Below, piece after piece: positions 20,875 to 31,816 of a stretch of DNA of 46,713 nucleotides. This stretch comes from Heterostelium multicystogenum (Eukaryota; Evosea; Eumycetozoa; Acytosteliales; Acytosteliaceae). Numbering within the stretch: the first letter of the stretch is position 1; the number at the start of each line of letters is the position of its first letter. The position numbers were made by a program, and so were the translations under genes. Under the pieces are notes generated by a model that did no database searches, had not been told where the DNA came from, and saw only the letters and a program-made list of their open reading frames with translations. The stretch covers positions 1 to 46,713 of the forward strand of contig RCNN01000192.1 in NCBI GenBank assembly GCA_003667245.1, written 5' to 3'.

Positions 20875-21258
20875 TTCGTCCGTTTCTTTTAATTCGTATC
20901 TATCTGTCAACAATTTATCCTGTATTTATTTCCTATTGTTGATAGTTTTTTCACAATATATTTTATGACACCAATCTCTTAATCTCTATCTATAGATGTA
21001 TTCTAATCTATAGTTTTGTTTTTTTTGTTGTTGTTTGTTTATTTGTATTGCAATTCAACAGAATTCTGCTATGATGAATGTCCAAAAATTTAAATTAAAA
21101 ATTAAAAAATTGTGTATTTCATAAATAATTAGTTCAACAACAAAAAAAACCAAAAAACACTAAACGATTCTTTGGAAACATAGTTAACACACACATATAG
21201 TCCACATTCTACCAGTGGAGTTGTGTTCATTGTAAAAATAGTTGAACAATAAAATTAA

Positions 21259-21293
<35 letters not shown>

Positions 21294-21514
21294 TAATAGT
21301 TAAATCGTTGTATTCTAATGTAAAATAATAATAATAGATTATTAAGAAGTTCAATTGAAAGTTGTTTTAGATGAAATTTACACAATATTGTTTATATTAT
21401 TATTTATTTGATTCTTTTAATAAAAATCATATAATTGGTTGTTTGATTAAATAGATGGCATTGTACAATATATATATTCTAATTTAGATAAGTATATTAA
21501 ATGGTTGGAATTCG
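20875..21514. other. Intergenic, YME1-like promoter and RhoGEF 3' end
   Basis: AT-rich with an AAT microsatellite at about 21259-21290. No gene is seen. Confidence 0.55.
21259..21290. repeat. (TAA)n microsatellite
   Basis: About ten uninterrupted TAA/AAT units in intergenic DNA. Confidence 0.85.
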
Positions 21515-24500
21515 TTAGATTATTGGTTTGTATTCTTGGTGTGGAGCCACTTTGAATGGTGCTGCTGCGGTTGGTTTGGATGATGAGAATGCTTTTGGTG
21601 GTGGAGGTAATCGACCATTTCCCAAGTTGTTTGTTGTTGTTGATGATGCTATCGATGTCGAATTGTTGTTACTCGTATTGTTCATCGTTGATAGTTGATT
21701 ACTGCTGGTATTAAATTTATTGTGTAACATTGGAGGCTGTGGAGTTAATTGAATCGGCGGCAATGTAGGCAGGACTGGCGGAGTTAGTATCTTGGCTGGT
21801 GCTGGTTGTGGTGCATTTTGAGTTGGTGGTGCACCAATGACAGGTGGTGGTTTTGGCTTTTGGAATGCAGAGAACGAACTTGTGTTAGAGTGCTTCTTGG
21901 AGCCGACGCACTCTCGCCCAAGATGTTGTTGTTTGAGGTATTGATGGCTGGTGGCTGATGGCTAATAGGTGGTGCAGGCTTCTTTACGACCGAGTTTGAA
22001 GTTGGAACCAGTGGTTTGGGTTTCAGCTGGAAAGCAACAGGAGGTGGTCCATAGGTTGGAGGCGGTTGCTGGATTCCGGAAGGTGGTCTAGGCGGCAAGG
22101 ACATATTGTTCATTGACACTGTTCTTGGTGATCTTTGAGATACTCCACGAGGGGATATGTTCGGCACCTGTGGCGAGGTGGTGGAAGCTGCGATATTGTT
22201 GATTTAGGTGTTGGGATGGAGTAGGATGATTGGTTCATTGGAGGAGTTGCAAGGAAGGGAGGAGGTTGGAGAGATAGTCTAGCAGGAAGAGGTGGAGGTG
22301 CTTGTTGCTTGGTCACCTTGGTTAACTCATATGCACTTTCTAGATTTTCATATTGCTCCAACATCTTACTGGCACAGGCGATTGTGTGCCAGAGTTGGGA
22401 GTTGTTGGAGTTGAAGCACGAGGTGGTACTGGTGGACGTTGCTTTTCAGTGGAGTTGGAGGACTCATTTCCTTCTCAACATTATCAATGGATGTTAAGGT
22501 TATTGACGAAATGGTGGGAGGCATTCTCTTGGGAGTGGGTTTCATTTCTCGGTGGTATTAGTGAAAGAGGGAACTGAGAATGCCTCTAGAGAAATTGGTG
22601 GCTGAGTTGGATCTTGTGGCATTTGAAACGGATGTGGACGATGGTGATGGAGTAATGGAGGGTGTAGAGTTTGCTGAGCTCACAGGAGTTGGGATGGCCT
22701 GAGGAGCATTGTGAACCATTGAAAGTCGGGGGCGAAAGCATTTGAGGTGGAGACATAAATGTATTGTTTCCTCAACTGACAGTGGCGCTAGGGAGTCACC
22801 AGAGGATTTTTTGAAAATATCCATGACACTTGGGGGAGAAGGGCGCTTAGAATTTTTCTCTGAGACTTCCACTATATACTCCGAAATTTGCACCATAACT
22901 CAGTCCCTTAACTCCTTTCAGTGATCAGCAGCTACCTCAGCTTTGATGATTGACTCCTTTATGAGATCAATGCTATTCGTGTGGAGTTGGCAGAGCTACC
23001 TAAATCAGAAGCAGATAGTGATCCAGAGTTGTAGAGTGGTGAGCCCGAGCTATATCCAATGGATTGATTCATACCAAGTATATAGGATGGACATTTCTCA
23101 AGGAACCATTTATATTTGCAGATGACAGCCGGATCAGCAATCTTGTTGGAGTATAAATAGATTTGTTCGAACCATTCATTCTTTTCATTCTCATTATGGA
23201 AATAGAATTTCAGAATCTTGTCCTTCTTGTCCAACAACAGCATTTCCATTCCACGATTGGAGCCATGCTGTTCTTCCATTACATTTCTGACTATAGCTCT
23301 ATTCAATGTCACAACGCTCTTTACATTAGCATCTTTTTCTTATTCTTTGCCAGAACTAAAACATCTTTAATCATTTATAACAAATAATAATAATGTTATA
23401 CAGTTAATGAAAATTCTTTTGGTCAATTTTGAAAGTATATTGCTGATAGTTTACCATTAAACAATATCAGTCGTAAAGCTTCTTTTCCAAATTCTTAAAA
23501 GTTAAACCTTCTTTGATAACTTTTCTATTCCTAGATTCAGTCCATTTTACATCTTCAAAAACATAGGCTATTTTCAATCTCCTTTAGCCTATTCTTATCA
23601 TGTAAAAATATCATCTAAAAATTCTTTTTTTGTATTTACTTCCTCCAAAAACCTGAGAATGTAAAAGGAATTAGAATGATTACTCTATTTCTCTAATATT
23701 TGGTATAACTTACAAAAACTAATTTTGGAGAAAGCCGACTGTATATATCTTAAATCAGAATAATCTTGGGGTGTATTTTTCGATGAGTGTTTTGAGTAAA
23801 AGTGGATATTTTGTGATTCTTGGATTGGCTTTATAATCAGCATTGGAAAAGATAGACCACGACTAAGATGGCTTTTCAGTTGCCTTTTCGATAGCATTTG
23901 CGAAAACCTTTGAACTGGTCTTTAGTTTTTTCAAAAGTAATATTACAGTTGGTTTGATTTTTACAAAATGATACATAAAGTTTGGTAAACTCTTCAATAT
24001 TAAACTAATAAATATGTATTTGGGGGAGGACAATGATTAATAAATATACAATCCGAATCCATTCAATCCAATATCATACCAATCTATATAAACCTCTCCA
24101 ATATTCTGTAGATGTGATTGTTTTGTTGGTATAGCTTCGAAATCACCAATTAAATCTCTGTGTATTGTAAGAATTGTCTCGACACATCCAAATATATCAT
24201 TGAATTCATTTGGTGCAATTTTACCTCGAATTGGTTCAATAAATAACTGTCATATTATTATTATAATATATGGAAATAGTTGGTTAATTAATTTTTCTAT
24301 TCTTGTTGTTGATGTTGTTGCTAAAATAATAATCCTGACTTACTTTAACAATTAACTTTAAATCTCTAATATAACTTGTTTCAGTCTTGACTATTTCATT
24401 AACAACCTGCTGCCTAATTCTTTCTTTCTTTTGCAGAATTTCCTCAGGTGTCATATGAGAAGAATCTCCAACTTCCTCCTCTAATATTATACTACAAAAC

Positions 24501-24561
24501 TATCTGAGATACTATCATCCGTACTATTTCCACTACTAACTTCATCTTTATCGTCTTTCAT
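21515..24561 (-). CDS. RhoGEF (DH-PH) with proline-rich C-terminal region, frame-disrupted
   Basis: Guanine nucleotide exchange factor for Rho/Rac GTPases. ATG 24561 starts MKDDKDEVSSGNSTDDS. The DH domain begins VVNEIVKTETSYIRDLKLIV. Intron 24247-24343 follows, then LFIEPIRGKIAPNEFNDIF, TKLYVSFCKNQ, and the hallmark helix reconstructed across three frames: RGLSFPMLIIKPIQ, then RITKYPLLLKTLIEKYTP, then QDYSDLRYIQSAFSKI. A PH domain follows: RKVIKEGLTFKNLEK, ALRLILFN(D), DVLVLAKNKK, LLLDKKDKILKFYF and the final helix EKNEWFEQIYLYSN. The last about 450 residues are Pro/Ser/Asn-rich with many PPP and PxxP motifs (LPPRPPSG, APPPLPARLS), likely SH3 or profilin ligands. Frames change often between 22100 and 24000. 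The family is clear; the exact exon map is not. Confidence 0.85.
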
Positions 24562-25405
24562 TTTATAACTATAAAAATACATTTCTACTATTAATATTAA
24601 TTTATTATTTATATTTATATAAATAAAACTACTACTAATATTAATTTGATCTATCTAAATAATAATAATAACTATTAATAATTGATAATATATATTTAAT
24701 TTATACAAATTATTATTATTATTATAGATTTGGTATATATATTCTTAAAGAATATTTTAGATATGGAAATGGATCAAATTTAAATTTTATAAATACATCA
24801 ATTTTGTTGTTGTTGTTGTGATGATAGTGATGATGATATAGTTATTGCTGTTGTTGTTGTTGTTGTTGTTATTAATTTTATTATTATTGTTATTGATGGT
24901 TATTGATGGCTGTTGGTTGTAGGTTATTTGAATTAAATCTTATCTTTTTCATCAATAACTATATTTACAAAATGACTCTAAACTTTTATATTTATTATAT
25001 ATCAAATTTAGTGATATACTAGTTGGATTTATTATTATTTGTGGCTATTCTAATTTTGTGATAAATCGTTATAAATATCAACAACTATAGGTGGAATGTG
25101 TGTATGTATTGAATTTAGTTGGTTAGTTTAATTAATGGTTGTATTAATTAAATAGATTGTGATCGATGATAATAATAAAAGTTAAGAAATAAATAATCAG
25201 ATGAAAGCCGAAGAAAAATACAATTAAAATCATAAACAATTTAAATTGCCAATCACCACTGTTAGTGGCCACACCACCACATCCTTCTCTTCCGCTTGAC
25301 AATTGTTTTAATTGGAAAGTAAAATACTAAGTATTTTTGGAAGATGTCATTATATTATGTCTATCTGTCTGACAAACTATCTCTGTCAGTATGTCTTTGA
25401 TTTTA

Positions 25406-25441
<36 letters not shown>
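25406..25441. repeat. (ATG)12 microsatellite
   Basis: Twelve perfect ATG units, 36 bases. Confidence 0.95.
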
Positions 25442-28400
25442 TGGTTAGTGATGATATGATATTTTAATTTTTCAACCAACTCTAGCATACACTCCATCAC
25501 AATAAAATAAACTATCCACACTAATTTTCGTTTCAACAAACTGAGTGATAAATTTCCAATTCTTCTTGGTGGTGCTGTGTGTTGTATTATTGTATTTAAA
25601 AAAACAACAACATAGAGAAAGCAAAGACAAATCCAATCCATATCCATATCAATCCAAATCTTGAACGAACCTTAACTATTCAATTTTATTTATTTTTAAA
25701 TGTATTTTATTATTACTTATTATATTTCCTTACTTAAATATCTTTATCATCATATTTTATATTAAAATACTACTACACAACATAAAAATGAATATCAAAA
25801 TATATATATATATTATTTTATTATTATTCTTCTTAAACTAATATTTATATATATATTGAAATTAATTATATGATGATGATACTAATTTAATCAGTTATAT
25901 TGTTTTTGTTGATTCCATTTAAATGGTTGTAGTTTATCCTTTGCTAGTAGTATAGAAGTAATGTAATTCAAAAAACACAGACTTCATGTTTATAATTATA
26001 ATAATAATAAAATTGGTATATTGTTTGTTTGTTTAATTGTTGTGTCAAATTGAAATGAAATTGTGATATACATCTCTTTGACGAATATTAAGATATGTGG
26101 GGGTTGTTGTGAGAGATGTTGGTTGTGATTTGTTTTTGTTTTTTAGTGTGTACTAACTTGATTGATTATATTGAATAAATTTGCAAATGTTAAATATTGG
26201 AATGTGAGTTTGGTGTTTTATCGAGTTATTATTTGAAAAATAAATGGACACTTATTACTTCTTTTCAAACTTTTATTATTTCATATAAATGATAATAATA
26301 ATAATTATGATGATGGTACATACCTAGTTAAAGATGATTTAAATAAATCAAATACAATGCTATTTCTTTTACTACTATAACACTATTTGATCTTCTATTA
26401 TATGACAATATCTTTAATAGAATAAATGTATATATTATGGTTAATAATATCTGTATCTTGAAAGATGATGATAATTGATGCACTTCCTTTAAATGTGATG
26501 AATAAATAATATTAGTTAAATGTTGTTCGATATTCCTTCGTATGGAATGATTGATTGATCGATTTTTGAATCAAATCAGATCAAATCGAGTCAAAATGAA
26601 TAAATATTTGAAGGATGAATTAAAAATAGTTTGTTATTATTTTGATTTTCTATTTTATGTTATTATATAGTGGTTGGTGAATATAGATGGTTGCCCTTTT
26701 ACTTTAAACAGAGTTCGAGATATATGGAAAATAAAGATTGGATTTGATTGGAAGATTGATTGATTGATTGGTGAATTGATAGAACAAATGTTGAAGGTAG
26801 ACTTTTCCAAAAATTAATATTTAATTTGAAAGATTTCTACTGATGAACCTAGTAGCGCTCTAATTAAATAACATTCACTGGTTTTTTATCTTTGTTGTTA
26901 TCTTTTTTGAAAATTATAGGTGTTTTTTGATTGTATGTGATTTGACTATCAAATGTAAGTTTTGGAGGGTGAGTATTGTTGGTTGATACTTTACTATCCT
27001 ATCGATCTACTATCAACCATCTATTTGTCTCTGTCTACCTGTCTATTTGTCTGTATCTCTATTTAATTTTCTACCTTTAAAATGAAAGTATGGTAGGAAG
27101 GTTGTGCTTTTTGGATGGAGTTGATGGTAAATTTGGATAAGTCAAGTGATAGTTATATTTAGCTATTGAGGAAGTCTATTATTATTATTATTCTTATTAT
27201 TATTATTTAATTTTAATTATTATTATTAATTTATTTTATTTTATCAAATTATTATTGCTTGTTGGTGTATTATTAAAATTATATTTGTATGGTATATTAT
27301 TTGTGTTTGGGAGTTGACAATATGAAATACTAATTTATATGAATTCTACTATGATAACTGATAAAGTAAATAAAAACAAATAAGAAATCATCAGGCTGAG
27401 TGGAACATATAAATTAATTTGATATGGAACTGTAATTGCTGATTTGGGTGATGAGCGCAAAAACTGGCGGTCTCTAACAGACTTACTCAACAACAATTTG
27501 AAAAAGTTGATTATCAATAGTAAGAATGGAATATGATGCCAAGTAAGTTGACACTGGAGAATTTCAATACAATTGCTCACAAGTGTAGATGAATGAGATA
27601 ATGGAATTAGTGTGTTGCTGCTGTTGCTGCTGCTACTGTTGTGGTGCTTTTGTGTTAATTGTTAGATGCCAGCACTGAAGTGCTGTATGGATGGTTGTTT
27701 GATTGATTGATTTAATGTGATGCTGTTATTAATATTTGACCAACATTGTGTTGCTGTTATTGTTGTTATTACTATTATTATTATTTTCATCATTTTTATT
27801 TATTACCATTTTCATAATAAAATATTTTATCTATATTATATTTTAATTTATTGGTAGAGATAGAGTTTAAAGAGGGGCGCTGGGTTGGTTCGGTATTGTT
27901 GTGTTGTATAGTTGCTGTTAATATCACTGGAATAGTGGTAATACTGCTAATCTTCTTACAGAACTGAACAAGGAAGATGGAATTTTTATGTGCGTTACAA
28001 TATATGAAATAGTGGTAATCTAAATTTATTGTGTGTGTAAACACAGCACAACCATCGATCAATCAATCAATAAATCAATATTTGAAGTTTTGGATTGAAC
28101 TTGTGTGAGTGGCTACATGTATATTTTATCATTTATTAATCAATATGGTATGATATAATCATAATATTATGTATTGGATGTGATTTAATTCTATTATTTT
28201 TAAACAAGTACTCCTGAGCTACATTATAACGATGATGATGAAGGATGATACTATGATTAGATAAAATATACATACACATAAATAGTAACTTAAATTTTAA
28301 ATAAAATATATCTATTCTATTTTATTCTATACTATTCTATTATCTCTCTCTTTCTTTCTTTCTTCTATTTAATTTTAATATATAAATTCAAAGTGATTAT

Positions 28401-28815
28401 AATTAATTAGGAGAGTGAATATAAATGGGTGTGGGTGAGTTGTTATGGTTATTACAAGCATTATGTGTATATAAGCAGTGAGTATGGCTATTTTATTTAT
28501 TAACATTGGTGCTCATATCTAATTTTTCATTTAAACTAATACATTTGATGCGTCCACCCAGTCTGAATACCCTTTTTTCTTACCACAATATAAAAATCAC
28601 AAATCTATGGGGTTGGTTGCAAATGTTCACTTGAAAACTATTATTAGTTTTATCATAAAAATGGGAACTTTTTAAATTCACAAATGTAGATTTGTTGTTG
28701 CCGATCATTCATTGTTTACCATTCATTATTATAATATTTTTTATTGATACACTACATTGTGATGTGATGTTGAACAACACGATCAATGAAATGCGCCTGC
28801 TTGCTTGGTGATTAA

Positions 28816-28843
28816 TTTGATTTGATTTGATTTGATTTGATTT
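28816..28843. repeat. (TTTGA)5 tandem repeat
   Basis: Five perfect TTTGA units followed by TTT. Confidence 0.95.
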
Positions 28844-29388
28844 TATTGACCACTGTGATTTCCATTCTAAAGTTTTTTTTTGTGTAATCATGATCATTAT
28901 CATTTTGATATGCATGTTGTGTTTGGATTTGGTTTATCAATGTATTGGGAATCCAATGGATGAAAAGTTACAACTGTGGTTTGCTATTGGTGCTCCTCTC
29001 ACAACAAATACTTGTTGCTGAAAGAACACTTTTACTCAGAGATTCAGATGAATCCATCTACATGAATCTTATCTTTGTGTGACCATAATTGACATGTCTT
29101 CGGTATAAAACAAGCTTTTCTCTATTTTCTATTTCTGTCTCATTGTCAACAACAACGACATCATCAAACAATAGAATTATAATGACACCCAAACTTCAGT
29201 AATTAAATACGATACTTAAGTAGTTATACTATTGATTGATTTAAATTTAAGAGTCTAGGTATAATGTAACATTACTTTATATATTATATATTGTGTGTGT
29301 ATGAAGATGAATAAAATGGAGTATGTAAAATGCTATTGTTGTTGTTGTTGTTATTGTTACTTTCTATCTATCTTTCAATAGTTAGCTA

Positions 29389-31116
29389 TTATATTAAGTT
29401 CTCCCACCATCTTTTTGGTTGAGCTTCTGGTTGTGGTGGAACTTGATAGTATTGGTTGTTTTGGAATGATTGTTGTTGTTGTTCGTGGTGTTGTTGTTGT
29501 TGTTGCTGGTACATCAAGTTTTGTTGTTGCTGTTGTTGGATTGGTTGCTGATATTGAACATTGATTGGTTTTTGTTGTTGCTGATGAGTTTGTTGAGTTG
29601 GTTGTTGTTGGACTTGAGTTTGCTGAGCCTGTTGTTGTTGGAATTGTTGATATGGATAAGTGTATTTTGGCTTTTGTTGTTCAATAAGGTGCTGTTGTTG
29701 AGCTTGTTGATCAAAAGTACTCTGTTTGTTGTTTGATTGCTCCACTGAAGACACTTGAACCTTGCTGTTTCAATCCAGCTACATTTGGTTGTGGTTGAGT
29801 TTGGAATTGAGGAAGTGGTTGTTGTAACTGTTGTTGTTGTGGAGCTTGTTGTGGAACTTGTTGAAATTGTGGCTGTTGTTGTTGCACCTGTTGTTGCATT
29901 TGCTGTTGCATATTCATTTGATTCTCCAACTTCTCATGTAATAATTCATTGTTGATTCCAGTGACAATCAAAGTAACTCTGACCTTTCCACTCAACTCTG
30001 GGTCGAGAGTCGAACCAAAGATTATGTTGGCAGCTGGATCGACACGACTGCTGACCAAGCTGACAATTTGGTCGACTTCAGCTAAGGTAACATCGCTACC
30101 GGAAATATTCAAGAGAACACCCTTAGCACCTGCAATATCGATATTCTCCAACAAGGGGTTGTTCAAAAGCTTGTTCGGCGGCAATGAGGTCACGTCCTGG
30201 ACCCTCAGCTTCACCAGTTCCCATCAAGGTCTTACCGCTGTCGCACATAATCGGAACGGGACATCGGCGAAATCCAAATTAATAAGTCCAGGTTTGACCA
30301 AAATGTCAGAGATACCCTTGACACCATTATATAATACATCGTCGACCATTGAGAATGCTTGATTGATCGACATTGGTGTTTTCCAGCACCGGCTTGAACC
30401 TCCATCAATCTCTGGTTGGGAAGCACGATCAAACTGTCAACCGATGACTCGAGTGCAGCCAAGCCAGTGTCTGCCAACTTCATACGGTGACGACCCTCAA
30501 AGTGGAACGGTTTGGTAACGATACCAACAGTAAGGATACCACGTGCCTTGGCAGCAGCAGCAACGACAGCAGCAAGCACCAGTACCAGTACCACCACCCA
30601 TACCGGCAGTAACAAAGAGCATCTGAGTGTCACCGATTTGCTCCATCAACTCATCGAGAGACTCTTCGGCGGCACGACGTCCAATGTCTGGGACGGCACC
30701 AGCACCCAATCCACGGGTCAGGACCTTACCTAACTGAACTACTTTCTCACTGTCACTGATGGCCAATGCCTGTGCATCAGTATTGGCAACGACAAAATCC
30801 ACACCATACAACTGCTTCTTAATCATATTGTTAACGAATTACATCCACCACCACCAACACCACAGACAGTGATTCTTGGAATGGATATCCAATTTCTATC
30901 GTCAACAACAGTGATCTTTGAGTAGCTTCTAACTGACAATCTATCCAGTTTTGATTGTCATGGTTTGATTAGTACGGGCTTGTTGAAAGAGGACCAGAGA
31001 GGTTTCCATCCTAATCTTACCTTGGCATGGAGTGTGAAGTTACATTGTTGAAACAATGAAGTTCTATTAGAGAGCTTCAATAGATTTCTACAAACTTGCA
31101 ATTGTATATAATTCAT
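29389..31116 (-). CDS. ftsZ: Mitochondrial FtsZ with Gln-rich C-terminal tail
   Basis: Tubulin-like GTPase that forms the mitochondrial division ring; dictyostelids keep this bacterial-type protein. Exon 1 (31116-31021) encodes [20 protein letters not shown], a typical mitochondrial presequence, followed by a GTAAGA donor. The FtsZ core shows [48 protein letters not shown], the tubulin signature [50 protein letters not shown] and [25 protein letters not shown] roughly 200-residue Q/P-rich tail ends PKRWWENLI. The frame breaks near 30835, 30575, 30380, 30235 and 29750, each flanked by conserved sequence. The 3' end of the first intron is not resolved. Whether it is the FszA or FszB ortholog is not decided. 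Confidence 0.93.
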
Positions 31117-31816
31117 TATCTAAATGAATTTACTAGTAAGATGACTGACTAATAATAATTGATTAATTATGTTATAGAATAGTGAGAAAAAGATAGATTA
31201 TTAAAGGCAGGCAGGCAGGTACTGTGTTAGAAGTGATTGGGTGTGTTTAGTGTTTTGTAAATCTTTTGTTTTTTGCATTATACAAGTCATATGACTCAGG
31301 TCATTTTTTGATCAAATATTTTTTCAGAAAAACATCCTAAAAAAAATATCAATCATTTCAATTAATTTATTTTTGGCTTTTGGATTGTGAGTGATTTGGT
31401 GATCTCATAAGAAATGACTTAGGTGACATAATTAATCATCAATCATATTCCAAAAGAAGAAATTACTATTTTGATAAAAATAGAAATAATTTTGAATTAT
31501 ACTTAATTTATTAGGTCAACAAATGACATATATATTAATATGAATAAAATTGTGATTTGTATTTCGATTCGTCTCCATCTCCAGTTGCACTTTTATAACT
31601 ATGTTTTATTGGTTTCAATTATTTCAGAGAGTTTCGAGTAATACTACAACTGGAATTTCGATGCTTCATCTTTAATAATAGATAATATATATTCTGTTCG
31701 TTATGTAAATTTATTATAATACTATATAGTATATTATATGTAGCTTGTATGGATAGGTGTTCCTATGTAGAACCAAGCTTTAAACTACTTCGACTAATTC
31801 GAATCAGGTTCATTGT
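31117..31816. other. Intergenic, FtsZ promoter and NAA25 3' end
   Basis: 700 bp, AT-rich. It has a short GGCA repeat near 31206-31219 and two TGAC-containing elements near 31290 and 31417. No gene is seen. Confidence 0.5.

Larger units (their letters stand above)
24562..29388. other. Long gene-poor intergenic region (4.8 kb)
   Basis: Strongly AT-rich DNA between the start of the RhoGEF and the stop of FtsZ, both on the minus strand. No convincing ORF: the longest open stretches (25327-25647, 27335-27580, 27796-28062, all minus) lack biased codon use, family motifs and splice context. It contains GTT repeats near 24803-24870, an ATG repeat (25406-25441), ATT repeats near 27180 and a TTTGA repeat (28816-28843). 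No tRNA, snRNA or conserved class I RNA motif was recognised. Confidence 0.55.

Noticed and set aside
25406..25441. Regular repeats considered as CRISPR
   Set aside because: Simple microsatellites without spacers, in a eukaryotic genome.
27335..28062. Two minus-strand ORFs of 81 and 88 codons
   Set aside because: Composition follows the AT-rich background; no motif, splice or neighbour support.
29470..29736. Plus-strand Leu-rich ORF opposite the FtsZ tail
   Set aside because: Antisense of CAA/CAG glutamine codons.
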